Positions 48,190-57,919 of a stretch of DNA of 64,000 bases are shown piece after piece (the first letter of the stretch is position 1; each line of letters starts with the position of its first letter). The notes under the pieces are model-generated. The model was not told the origin of the DNA, made no database searches, and saw nothing but the letters and a program-made list of their open reading frames with translations. Location of the stretch: NCBI GenBank assembly GCA_039545355.1, contig BCJJ01000012.1, forward strand, positions 575,067 to 639,066, read 5' to 3'. This DNA comes from Trichosporon coremiiforme. Lineage: Eukaryota; Basidiomycota; Tremellomycetes; Trichosporonales; Trichosporonaceae. Position numbers and translations under genes: made by a program.

Positions 48190-48505
48190 ATAGTGGACCA
48201 TGTATTAGATGCAACTGTGACTCTGTGACTCTTTGACTCTTGTGCGTAAGCATGTGGGTGACTGCCGTGGCAGCAATGCATCGGCAGAGCAACGAGCCTC
48301 GGCGATCAAGATAAGTGTGTGCTTAGGCGTGCGAAAGGAGTGCCGCGCACGTGCGGCAACTTGTGGTGAGCCTAAATCGCCGCCAGCCAAAAGTCGGACG
48401 GACACTCAACGGACCACTGTGCCGGACTCCGCCGTGGACTCGTCATCTTTACAACCCGAGTGTCCGTCGTCAACTCGCAATCGCACAATCCTTCACAACA
48501 CCAAA
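48190..48505. other. intergenic region
   Basis: A 3' end of RVB1 and leader of the RMND1-family gene, about 315 bp; nothing else seen. Confidence 0.5.
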
Positions 48506-49936
48506 ATGCTCCTGCGAGGAATACCGCGAGGAGCGGCTCCGGCGCTTCGAGCCGTGCGCCCCTCGCCTGTCCGGCTGACGACGCTCCGAACAGCGACACC
48601 GGCATCGATCCCGACCGGCATGGCTGCCGCGCGCTTCGCGTCCAGCTCCCACCCGCTCGACCGCGTCCGCCGCCTAGCTCATGCGTCACAGATGCCCGCG
48701 CTGCAGAAACTCCCGAGTGCGGCGCACAAGCCGCCGAAGCGCCGTCTCGAGGCTGCCTCAGCGCCGCTGCGTAACAACCCCGCGCCGACGCGTGGTCCGA
48801 TTCTGCAATGCATCGCGCACACTACGGCAGAGCGCTACGACCTGCAGCGCCTTGCTGTCCTCCTCCGGCGCCTGGGCGTGCGGTGGGAAGAGGTCCCCGA
48901 AGGCGATCGGGAAAGGGCCTTCGTCATCGGCCCGTGGAAGGGAAGAGGAGGCGCCGAGCGCCTGGTGCGAGGGAAGGATGTGCCGTCCTCCGGAGAAGAA
49001 GAGCTGGACCCCGACATGGGTTTCGAGTATGGCGAGCGCGGAGAGATCTGGGTCTTCAACTCGGGAAGTTTCGTGACTTGGGGTTTGACTGAGGAGGAGG
49101 GACGAGCGTTCGAGCGCGATGTCTTGAAGCGCCGAGGAGCGGGGATCGAGGTCGAGCCCCTGTCTTTGGAGGAGTATGAGGTCGAGGAGGTCGACTTTGT
49201 CGTCGACCCGAATGACAAGACGCAGATTGTCGGAAACCTGATTCTGCTCGGTGGACCGCCGGAACTGTCCACCTTCCCTCCGTCCCCTGGACTCGCCTCC
49301 CTGCTCGCACGGTACACGCTTTCGCTCTCCCTCTCCCGCTCCTCCTCGCTCTCAGTTCTCGAGGGCCGGCTGGACCGCCACATCGCCTCCGTCTCTAAGA
49401 TCCCGCGCGCCCTCGCGCTTTTCGGCCAGCAACCGCTCGAGCGCCGCGACGTCATCCGCAAGATGGGCGAGCTCATGGTCCTGCGTATGGCAGTGAACAC
49501 GCGCGGCGGCGGTCTGGAGGAAACCCCCGAGTTCTACTGGAGCGAGCCCGAGCTCGAGTCCTACTTTGACGGCGTCGCGTCCGAGTTCGAGATGAAGGAA
49601 CGCATCGAGGCGATGAACAAGAAGATCGATTATGCGCAGGAGGTGCAGAACACGCTTCGTGCGTTGCTCACCGAGGCGTCGGGACATCGCATGGAGCTGA
49701 TTATCATCGCCCTCATTGCCGTCGAGGTCATTATCGTGCTCATTCGCGAGGGGCCCGAGCTCTTTGAGCACATCCGCCGCCCTCTTGTCGAGACCCTGGA
49801 CTCGGTGTTCTACGGCAAGGACGCAGTCCAGGCTAAGAAGCAGCAGGAGAAGGAGTATAACGAGGAACACCCCGAGATCTGTGGAAGCGGATCCACCGTC
49901 CCCCTCCAGCCTGCTCCTGAGCGCCGTCTCGTCTAA
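48506..49936 (+). CDS. RMND1/MRX10-family (DUF155) mitochondrial inner-membrane protein
   Basis: A single exon of 476 aa. The N-terminus is an Arg/Ala-rich mitochondrial targeting sequence (MLLRGIPRGAAPALRAVRPS). The DUF155 domain spans about residues 95-430: CIAHTTAERYDLQRLAVLLR, GEIWVFNSGSFVTWGLTEEE (the family FxxGxxVxWG motif), GNLILLGG, and the region with LARYTLSLSLSRSSSLSVLEGRLD. A single membrane helix (ELIIIALIAVEVIIVLI) lies near residue 420, preceded by an amphipathic segment, the typical C-terminal anchor. Members (human RMND1, yeast Mrx10) support mitochondrial translation. The chosen ATG is the first that gives a targeting peptide; the frame is open further upstream but through non-ATG codons. 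Confidence 0.9.
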   Translation: MLLRGIPRGAAPALRAVRPSPVRLTTLRTATPASIPTGMAAARFASSSHPLDRVRRLAHASQMPALQKLPSAAHKPPKRRLEAASAPLRNNPAPTRGPILQCIAHTTAERYDLQRLAVLLRRLGVRWEEVPEGDRERAFVIGPWKGRGGAERLVRGKDVPSSGEEELDPDMGFEYGERGEIWVFNSGSFVTWGLTEEEGRAFERDVLKRRGAGIEVEPLSLEEYEVEEVDFVVDPNDKTQIVGNLILLGGPPELSTFPPSPGLASLLARYTLSLSLSRSSSLSVLEGRLDRHIASVSKIPRALALFGQQPLERRDVIRKMGELMVLRMAVNTRGGGLEETPEFYWSEPELESYFDGVASEFEMKERIEAMNKKIDYAQEVQNTLRALLTEASGHRMELIIIALIAVEVIIVLIREGPELFEHIRRPLVETLDSVFYGKDAVQAKKQQEKEYNEEHPEICGSGSTVPLQPAPERRLV

Positions 49937-50228
49937 ATAAACCTTTCAACTCGTCTAGATCCCCACATACTCCCCTCACATCTCCACAAATCCTCCGCTC
50001 CATCATCGCACGTCTCTGTATTACTAGCACAGATGCATTCCACCAACAGCTCACTTTCACCTGTAGCAGCAGCAGCAAGCAAGAGGCAAACAGCATATTG
50101 GTACATCGGACAGACTATACACCGAGAGGTCATCGGTACTTTTTCTAACTACTACTATCCGGACTGGTCGGAGTCCCGTGGCAGCGCGCAGGGCGTACTC
50201 GCTGCGCTCGCTTTGCCGTGTGGCAAGC

Positions 50229-52686
50229 TTACCAGTCGTTCTTAGCCGCCTTCTGGCGGAGGGGCACGACACGGTTACCCTTGGCGTAGCCGGCGCCGTC
50301 GAGCCAGGGCCAGTTGGCGGAACGCTTGGTCTCGAAGGAGTCGATGTCCTTGGCGTTCTGGAGGGTGAGGCCAATGTCGTCGAGGCCGTTGACGAGGCAG
50401 TGGCGGCGGAAGGCGTCGATCTTGAACGGGATCTTCTCGCCGTTGGGGCGGACGACGCACTCGTTCTCGAGGTCGACGGCGATCTCGGCTCCAGTCTCGG
50501 CGTCCTTGTACAGCTGCTCGAGGGCGTCCTGGGGCAGCTCGAGGGGAAGCATGCCGTTCTTGAAGCAGTTGTTCTTGAAGATGTCTCCGAAAGAAGGAGC
50601 CATGACACAGCGGATGCCGAAGTCGTTCAGCGCCCAGGGGGCGTGCTCGCGAGAAGATCCGCAGCCGAAGTTGGGACCAGTGCACACGAGGAGCTTGGAC
50701 TTGGTGAACGGCTCGCGGTTCAGGACGAAGTCGGGGATGGGCTCGCCGGTCTTGACGTCGTAACGGGCGGGCCAGAAGAGGGCCGATCCGAGACCGGTAC
50801 GGAGGAGGGTCTTCAGGAACTGCTTAGGGATGATCTTGTCCGTGTCAATGTTGGCCTCCCACATCGGCGCGGCAATGCCCTTGACGACGGTGAACTTGGG
50901 CTGGCCCTCGCCCGAAGGAGCGGGCTCGGCCTTGGCCTCCTCGTCGGGGTCCTCGCGCTGCTCGGCGGCAGGGGCGGCCTGGGCGGGGATGAGGGGCTCG
51001 AGGAAGTCGGCGTACTTGGAGATCTTGATGCCTCCGTCGTCCGAGACGTGCTCGCCCATGAGCTTGCGGACATCGGTGAGGTGGCCCGTAAGCGCGGCAG
51101 CGGTAGCCATGGCGGGGGAGACGAGGTGGGTACGACCACCGGCACCCTGACGACCCTCGAAGTTACGGTTCGAAGTCGAGGCGCAGCGTTCTCCGGGCTT
51201 GAGCTGGTCGGGGTTCATGCCGAGGCACATCGAGCATCCAGCCTCACGCCAGTCGAAGCCGGCCTTCTTGAAGATGACATCGAGACCTTCAGCCTCGGCC
51301 TGGCGCTTGACGAGACCAGAGCCGGGAACGACCATGGCGTAGACACCCTCGGCGACCTGGGTGGGGCCACCGTTCTTGCCGGAAGCGACGATGACGCGGG
51401 CGGCAGAGCGCATGTCCTCGATACGACCGTTCGTGCACGAGCCGAAGAAGACCTTGTCGACCTTGACGGACTCCATGGGCTGGCCAGCCTCGAGGCCCAT
51501 GTACTTGAGGGCCTTCTCGGCGTCCTGGCGCTTGTTGGCGGGCATCTCGGAGGGAACGGGAACGTTGCCGGAGATGGGGACGACGTCCTGGGGCGAGGTA
51601 CCCCAGGTGACGGTGGGGATGATGTCCTCGGCCTTGAGCTCGATCTCGATGTCGTACTTAGCGCCGTCGTCGGACTTGAGCGAGCGCCAGTAAGCCTCAG
51701 CCTTGTCCCACTCCTCGCCAGCGGGCGAGAGGGGACGGCCCTTGAGGTACTCGAAGGTGATCTCGTCGGGGGCGATCATACCGGCACGGGCACCGGCCTC
51801 AATGGCCATGTTACAGATAGACATACGAGCCTCCATGGAGAGAGCGCGGATGGCAGAGCCGGAGAACTCGATGACGCAACCGGTTCCTCCGGCGGTTCCG
51901 ATGACACCGATGATGTGGAGGACAATGTCCTTGGAAGCGACACCCTCGGGGAGCTTGCCCTCAACGTTGATGCGCATGTTCTTGGACTTGGCCTGGGGGA
52001 GGGTCTGGGTAGCGAGGACGTGCTCGACCTCGGAAGTACCGATACCGAAGGCCAGGGCACCGAAGGCACCGTGGGTCGAGGTGTGCGAGTCTCCGCAGAC
52101 GACGGTGGTGCCGGGGAGGGTGAAGCCCTGCTCGGGGCCGATGATGTGGACAATACCCTGACGCTTGTCGCTCATGCCGAAGTAGGTGAGGCCGAACTCC
52201 TTGACGTTCTGCTCAAGAGCCTCGACCTGGGCACGCGAGTCGGCCTCGTTGATGAACGACGAGACATCTTTGAACGTCTTACGGGAAGTGGTCCTGGAGG
52301 TCAGCTAAACTCTTCGCATTGGCGCGGCCCAGCTGTTCGGCTGGCAATGACTTTTCCGAGCGGCTTCGAGCGCGCAAACGCACACACGGCGAAGTCCGCG
52401 AAGAAAACCGCTGGATCCGCATGCCCGCTCCGCAGTTCCGCAGATGCGGCACGCAGCCGGAAAGAGGACGCCGTACTCACGGGATGTTGTGGTCAACAGT
52501 GGCGAGGGTGCAGTCAGTCCTGCGGACCTTGCGGCCGGCGTTGCGGAGGCCCTCAAAGGCCTGGGGAGAGGTGACCTCGTGAACGAGGTGGCGGTCAATG
52601 TAGATGAGGGTGTCACCGTTTCCGGACTTGACGACGTGGTCGTCAAAGACCTTGTCGTAGAGGGTTCTCGGGGCGGACGAGGTCAT
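50229..52686 (-). CDS. LEU1: 3-isopropylmalate dehydratase (LeuC-LeuD fusion)
   Basis: Second step of leucine synthesis: isomerises 2-isopropylmalate to 3-isopropylmalate with a 4Fe-4S cluster. Exon 1 52686-52481, intron 52480-52294 (187 nt, GTGAGT...CTGAC...CAG), exon 2 52293-50229; 756 aa, the usual fungal length. The LeuC part starts with [15 protein letters not shown] and carries [28 protein letters not shown]. The cluster cysteines are one in [14 protein letters not shown] and two in [12 protein letters not shown]. After a Glu/Ala-rich linker (about residues 490-520) the LeuD part carries [13 protein letters not shown] and [30 protein letters not shown] word lies 125 bp upstream, resembling a Leu3 site. 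The gene is convergent with the RMND1-family gene. A 798-codon frame on the opposite strand is a shadow. Confidence 0.97.
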
Positions 52687-53435
52687 GATGGGGTTTGGAT
52701 ATGGGGAAGAAGCGGGGGAGGGGCTGAAGGCTGTCGTCGTATTATACTCTCAACAACGATCGGTGGAGACGCGGTGGACGCGAGGAGTCGAGTTGGAAAG
52801 TCCAATGTAACCGGTTCTGGCGGGCAGCGCCTTCGGGTGACCCCACCCGAAGACCAATCATAGCGCGAGTAAAAGTCACCTCACACCCCTCCGTCGGCCG
52901 AAATTGTCCCCCGTCCCACGTGGAGTCGTTATTTATGCGTCTGACGCGCCTGCCCTTTGCAGCTCGTCTGTGCATCGTCATAGCCAGCTGAATGCTCCGA
53001 ACTGTCTGTGGCGGGGAGCTAGTAACTCGATCTCGTTTTGCCAGCAGGCAGTGGCCTCGGTGATGAGTCGAACTTCTAGAATACATAGCAGAAGCAGGGC
53101 TAGCAGGGAGTAGTCTGTGTGCCGTGGGCGGTTAGTACTCGCCGGGTACCGCTGCGGCAGAGTGCGGAGGCAAGGTCGACCAGTCAACGAGCGAGCGTTT
53201 CAGTGGGCAGGCGGACTGTCCCACTAACCTTGCTTAAGCTGAGGCGTAGCCTCGTGAGGTTTACAGCCATGAGCACTAGTTACAGGTACACGCAATGCAT
53301 GTAGCGCAGCCAGCTAATGTGAGCAATGTACGTGCTGATTCCCAATGCACGTCGTTGGTTGTCACGTGACACCGTTTACCTGTTTATAGCCCGGCGGGGG
53401 CGCAGACTCCACGTGATCAACCTCGCACAAGAAGT
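52687..53435. other. LEU1 promoter and intergenic DNA before the tRNA
   Basis: The region upstream of LEU1 and of the tRNA-Arg gene. Besides the Leu3-like word nothing firm is visible; two CACGTG words occur at about 52,917 (CCCACGTGGA) and 53,411 (CCACGTGATC). Confidence 0.5.
52811..52820 (+). promoter_or_regulatory. Leu3-like site in the LEU1 promoter
   Basis: CCGGTTCTGG differs by one base from the Leu3 consensus CCGG-N2-CCGG and lies about 125 bp upstream of the LEU1 ATG. A single match of this kind can arise by chance. Confidence 0.3.
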
Positions 53436-53519
53436 GCCTTCTTATTTCAGTGGTAGAATATTTCTTTCCTAACTACCGGTGAAAGGAAACGGTCGCGGGT
53501 TCGACCCCCGCAGAAGGTT
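53436..53519 (+). tRNA. tRNA-Arg(CCT) with a 12-nt intron
   Basis: A full cloverleaf can be drawn. The acceptor stem GCCTTCT pairs with AGAAGGT (one G-T). The D arm is TTTC-AGTGGTA-GAAT with a T-T mismatch at 10:25. The anticodon stem is TTTCT/GGAAA, the loop TTCCTA...A, the anticodon CCT at 53468-53470. The variable loop is CGGTC, and the T arm GCGGG-TTCGACC-CCCGC contains the B box. A 12-nt intron (53472-53483) sits in the canonical position one base after the anticodon. Discriminator base 73 is T. A T6 run follows at once. The mismatched D stem and T73 are slightly unusual. Confidence 0.88.
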
Positions 53520-53525
53520 CGTTGC

Positions 53526-53531
53526 TTTTTT
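53526..53531 (+). terminator. RNA polymerase III T-run terminator
   Basis: Six T residues, six bases past the tRNA 3' end. Confidence 0.85.
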
Positions 53532-53869
53532 GTCGTTTACATCTGTATATCCCATAGGAGGCGCTGCTCACCAAGACTCGGAAAGGTCGAGGATGGCGGA
53601 ATGTGCCGCACAATGATGCATATGCGTGATCGCCGTCGTCGTGGCGGTGCATGTGGCGGGCGGCACACGTGTGGCGCCACTCTCTCGGGTCCGTCCCAGA
53701 ACGGCTGACTGCGAGACACTCTTGTGTCTGGGCCTGAACCGGCCTCAGCGTCGTCTATATTCCTCATGCATGCATATGGGCTGAACATGTATGCCCCTAT
53801 CTCCACTCTATGTCAGGTCTCGCAGAACTCGAATTACTCTAGCACATCATTAACCCTGCCGTTCCCTCC
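53532..53869. other. intergenic region
   Basis: Between the tRNA terminator and the 3' end of the next minus-strand gene; nothing supported. Confidence 0.5.
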
Positions 53870-54882
53870 TCACGCCACAACAAGCTGCCGTCAGCTTCTG
53901 AGCTTAACACCTCACTTACCCAGAGAGCCTCGCGGTGCAGCTTGGCCAGCTTCTCCCCCTTGCCCTTGGCTGCCTTCTTCGCCGCGCCCTTCTCCTTGCG
54001 CTGCGTGCGCCACGCCTGCGTCTTGGCCGACGTGTTCGCGAGCACGTCATCACGGTTGTGGTACCTCACCTTGACAGGGGGTAGGACAGTGCTCGGCGCG
54101 AGAACGTGGGGAGCGTAGGGTGCCAGCCTGTTCGCCCCCTGCGGAAAAGTGGGAGTGGCTTCATACGCGGGAGGGGAGGCAGATGCGATGCTTGCAGGGC
54201 GCTTGCTGTTTGTGTAGTAGAGGTCGCCATCCTCCTCCTCCTCATCCACATCCTCTGCAAGTGGAGCGTCCACCACGTCAGAATACAGAGGAGGCATGCC
54301 GAGGAGATCGCGGAGTTGCTCCGTCCCAATCACTCTGGGGTCAGTTATGAGCAATGACGCCAAGGAACTGACGAAGCTTCGAGTCCGTGAGGGCGGAACA
54401 GGTCGAGGTTGCCCTGTTCCAGAACTAACTCGACCGCCTTGCGCCTGTCGGTGGCTGCGTGGACTTTTGCCCCCGCGCCCACAGCTGCACCGAGGACGGT
54501 CCCGACGCCGGGTCTGGGGGTCAGCTTGTAGGTTCCTGTCAACCTTCAGCCACAGGCGTACGTACACGATCATGCTCGCGTAGCCGGCGACCGTGGCCGC
54601 CTGCGCTTCAGGACTCCTGCACATTGCCACATTCAGGCTGTCGATGAATGCGATGAAGTCCTCTTCGGGGATGGGGAGGGAGTCGGAGTAAGCCCGCACA
54701 AAGGGAGAGTCGGCATTGTAGGATTGCTGAGGGAGGACGAGGGGATGGGCCAGGGTGTGGCTCGAGTTGATGGACCTGACGGCCCGCCTCTTGTGGGGGT
54801 CGGCGGTCTTGATGGTTTGCTTCTTGCTTGCGTCGCGGCCGGCGGCCAGGATGAGGAAGGGTACGAGGATGAGGGAGGCCAT
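53870..54882 (-). CDS. hypothetical fungal protein with glycine-rich hydrophobic segment
   Basis: Exon 1 54882-54566, intron 54565-54514 (52 nt), exon 2 54513-54373, intron 54372-54335 (38 nt), exon 3 54334-53920, intron 53919-53885 (35 nt), terminal exon 53884-53870 (only 15 nt); 295 aa. The single long frame across the region reads through the introns, but splicing restores a much more protein-like middle, VPGVGTVLGAAVGAGAKVHA, ending in NLDLFRPHGLEAS. The pattern FVRAYSDSLPIPEEDFIAFID followed by a hydrophobic Gly-rich stretch and LFRPHGL resembles a widespread fungal family of unknown function. An acidic DVDEEEEDGDLYY segment and a Lys-rich KEKGAAKKAAKGKGEKLAK segment follow, then REALW-LVVA. 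The leader carries a TATA box at 54941-54950 and a (CAAG)n run at about 54,887-54,914. Confidence 0.8.
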
Positions 54883-54940
54883 GCTGCTTGCTTACTTGCT
54901 TGCTTGCTTGCTTGTCGACAAACAAGCGCTTGATCATTGT

Positions 54941-54950
54941 CTTATATACC
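54941..54950 (-). promoter_or_regulatory. TATA box of the hypothetical minus-strand gene
   Basis: GGTATATAAG on the minus strand, about 60 bp upstream of the ATG at 54882. The distance is short, implying a very short leader. Confidence 0.5.
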
Positions 54951-55356
54951 GCAATGTTGTTGACGCTGGCTGATGACGGAGTGGACAGGGAGGGCACTAA
55001 AGCAGTGTGAGGACGAGACATCCGGTGCCGGATCCGGACATGACGGCGGACATGGCCGCCGATGGGTTGCTAATCAAGATCTTTCCGGGACAGCATTGTC
55101 ACTGCTTGACATCGGTGGCGTAGACATGCCGGTGACCGAGGCGACGAGGATCACGAGTGGCACAAGCATTGGTTATGTAGATGCTGTCGATTCTGTGGGC
55201 CGGGGAAGTGGGGAGCGGTCGTGCCTTTGGTGTCAGATAGAGGTGGAGTGCCACTAGTCCATGTGATCGCGAGCAACGGTCCATTGCATCTCCGCTCCAC
55301 AGTGACCGAGCTTCACTCGCTTCACTCCCCCTCATCTCTCTCTCAACAGCAACAGC
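54951..55356. other. divergent intergenic region
   Basis: A promoter region between the minus-strand hypothetical gene and the plus-strand gene at 55357; pyrimidine-rich just before the latter. No gene seen. Confidence 0.5.
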
Positions 55357-56103
55357 ATGTCGGAAGCCACGAATCCCAGTTGGACCACGGCCAGCGGTAC
55401 GTCCACGCCGCCGACCTCCGTGACATCTTCGGACTCGTCGGACTTCTCCGGTGGCTCTGTAACGAGCACAGAGTCAGAAGTGCGATGGCGCCGGCGTGCC
55501 ATCTTCGGGCGGGAGGAGAACCCTTCGACAATGTGGGAAGAGCTCAGCGGTGGCCGATACATGGACTGGAGGAGCGTGGATGCAGGCAGCGACGATGAGG
55601 GTTACGGCGGCAACATCTGGGTACCTGATGACTGGGTCGCGACGGACGGCTGGCCGCCACTCGCACTCCTAGGTGCCAGCGACGAGCGCTGTCAGCGCCG
55701 ATCGGTACTGGTTCATCGCATCTGGCACCCGAAACCTCCGTATACGTTCACACCCGAATCCGTCTTGGACGTTGAGGACGTCACGGCGAGCACGGCGCTC
55801 GAGCAGCTAGCTCCGGCGATTGGGAGGGTGCGGTTCCACGCCGTACCTGGACTGAAGACCTATGTCTTAGCGGAACTCGATAGCGAACCGCAGAGTATGC
55901 AATGGGACGGATTATGCTTCCACCGCATAGACTATGGGGCTTGTGGAAGGGACGTAATCGTCTTCGAAGAGAGACTGGGGGAGATGTTGCTGGGATGTCC
56001 CGGTGGAGGGCCAGTTTGGGAGACACTGGCTCATGGAAGGAGGTGGGACTGGCTCGTGGATGCGCATCGACGTCGAGACGAGCTGAGACGGGAAGCTTCA
56101 TAG
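55357..56103 (+). CDS. hypothetical protein, 248 aa
   Basis: A single exon with an ATG in good context after a CA-rich leader. I recognise no family. The N-terminal 45 residues are Ser/Thr-rich and disordered (TSVTSSDSSDFSGGSV). The rest is mixed alpha/beta-like with many Trp and acidic residues: SGGRYMDWRSVDAGSDDEGY, NIWVPDDWVATDGWPPLALL, VLVHRIWHPKPPYTF, and a C-terminal helix VWETLAHGRRWDWLVDAHRRRDELRREAS. No signal peptide or membrane helix. Codon choice matches that of neighbouring genes, supporting real coding. Confidence 0.7.
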   Translation: MSEATNPSWTTASGTSTPPTSVTSSDSSDFSGGSVTSTESEVRWRRRAIFGREENPSTMWEELSGGRYMDWRSVDAGSDDEGYGGNIWVPDDWVATDGWPPLALLGASDERCQRRSVLVHRIWHPKPPYTFTPESVLDVEDVTASTALEQLAPAIGRVRFHAVPGLKTYVLAELDSEPQSMQWDGLCFHRIDYGACGRDVIVFEERLGEMLLGCPGGGPVWETLAHGRRWDWLVDAHRRRDELRREAS

Positions 56104-57271
56104 CTGGCCTGTATGCATGGTGTTCTCTTCTCAATATTCTCTGTCAGGGTGAGCGGTCGATAAGGGGGAGGAAGTAACCGAGCTCGGGATCTTCGTGATG
56201 GCCGGTCGTGCAATCGTAACGGTCGTCTGGCCCTGGTCCCCTCTCACCCAGGACTGAATTGCACATGAGGAAGCGTTACAGGCCCTCACCTCATGCTCAG
56301 CTCCTCAGAACTCGAGATATCGCTTGCAATGGGCATTGGATGGTGGCCGAGACCCACTCCACCCTGGCTATTGTTATCTGGCCGTGACCGGCAGTTCGCG
56401 ATGTTCCCACGGACACTCTCGTGCAGAACAGAAGAGGTGGTGAACGCATTGTGCCTCTGAGTGGCGGTCAGCTCTTGCTTCTTAATTTTGGAGGGCATGT
56501 TCTGAGCGACAACGTGAGGTGGTGGAGCACAGTCTCTGCGAGTCAAGTGTCCCATGTGATAAAGTGAGGCAAGCCTTGCCCCTGGCTAGGATGAACCAGT
56601 CTCCCAGAGAAGCCGTAGATCCGTGAGATCTCCGAGCCACTTGCGCATGTATCCGAACGCTGCTCTTCATCAGTGTGCTATGAATCTATGATGTTGCTGT
56701 CGGTTATGGAAACTCAAGAGTGTAGATGCCGATTCGTGTTTACTTGAACGCTGACCTGATCCAACATCCACTTGATGGTGAATGTGCAAGCCTCCACAGC
56801 TGTCTGAACCAGCGTCAGCTCAGGAAGGTCCCGCAAGCGTCAAGGGGGAAGCCGCTGTCGGTGCCTTGGGTCCGTGCACCGACGGTCTTCGGGTTGGCCA
56901 GATCGTCGCGAGGAGCCGGATCCACGAGGCAACGAAGCGGGAGAAGCCGGAGAGCGGCTTGTCAGGACGGGTCACGACTGTAGCGTTGCGGTGCAAAGTG
57001 ATGGCGTACGGTGCACACGCGACGCATCAGGTGAGCCCACCACGACGCCGTATCCAGATTCGTTAGTGCAGGGAGGGGGTGCGAGTGTGCATCACCAACG
57101 TTGACGACTCACACAGCCCCGTCCAGAGACACGCACGGACCTTGGGTGTGTTGACACCGAGATCCCACGAGCACGAGCCTCAGCAACGCGTACAAAGACG
57201 ATACTGTCTCTTTCGCCCTCTTCAACCCTATCCTGTCACTCTTCCTTCCACTCCATCAGTCGACACCAGTC
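56104..57271. other. intergenic region
   Basis: About 1.2 kb without a supported gene; the right end is a pyrimidine-rich leader of the secreted-protein gene. Confidence 0.55.
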
Positions 57272-57919
57272 ATGCTGTTCAAGACGCTCGCCGCGCTGGC
57301 GCTCCTCTTCTCCGCCTCCGCCTCCTCAGTGTGGGGTGGCGACCACTCCCAGCCGGCCCAGCCCGCCATTCTCAACCTCAACGCCAACCAAAAGTCTGTC
57401 GTCGACGCGCCATCCACCGCGCGCATCTGCGCCGAGACCTTCTCCCCGACTGGCGAGTACATCGACAACGGGTGCGGGATCACAATCCAAACCCACCGCA
57501 AGCGCTACAGCGGCGTGCTGTGCGTGCGCACGCACGCCGACACGAAGAATGGCGACGACATCTTCCTCGGTGACTGCAACGCGCTCGACCACTCGGGCGG
57601 GAGGTGGGACATGCTCCTCGGCGCCACCAGTATTCGCAACATGCAGGCCGCCAATCCGGGGTACTGCCTTGCTGCGTCGGCGGACCGCACGCGCGTCGTC
57701 ATGGCCCAGTGCAAGGACTGCGAGGACCAGAGGTGGTACACTTCCATCACGGAGGAGGGATACGTTGGCACGATTCGCTGGGGCGACAAGGACTCTACGC
57801 TTTGCCTTGCCAACCCTGGTAGCGGACGCAATGTCCGTGAACTCAAGCTTGACTGGTGTAATGGTGCCCCTGGGCAGGTTTGGCAGATGAGCCAGCTTGG
57901 TGAGCCCGTTGCTCGTTAG
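57272..57919 (+). CDS. secreted beta-trefoil (ricin-B-like) protein, paralogue 1
   Basis: A single exon of 215 aa. Signal peptide at residues 1-18 (MLFKTLAALALLFSASAS). The mature part has about eight cysteines and repeated short units with the shape GxxxxxxNMxxxNPGYCLxA...VVMAQCKDCEDQRW, resembling ricin-B/beta-trefoil repeats with QxW-type ends (QRWYT, QVWQM). It shares with the gene at 59994 the motifs GEYIDNGCGI, GGRWDMLLGAT, RNMQAANPGYCLAA and RTRVVMAQC. A sugar-binding role outside the cell is inferred, not shown. The ATG is the first in frame and starts the signal peptide. Confidence 0.82.
   Translation: MLFKTLAALALLFSASASSVWGGDHSQPAQPAILNLNANQKSVVDAPSTARICAETFSPTGEYIDNGCGITIQTHRKRYSGVLCVRTHADTKNGDDIFLGDCNALDHSGGRWDMLLGATSIRNMQAANPGYCLAASADRTRVVMAQCKDCEDQRWYTSITEEGYVGTIRWGDKDSTLCLANPGSGRNVRELKLDWCNGAPGQVWQMSQLGEPVAR

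Noticed and set aside
50178..52574. 798-codon plus-strand open frame opposite LEU1
   Set aside because: It mirrors LEU1 codon bias (antisense of G/C-ending codons), shows no family motif and runs across LEU1 exon boundaries.
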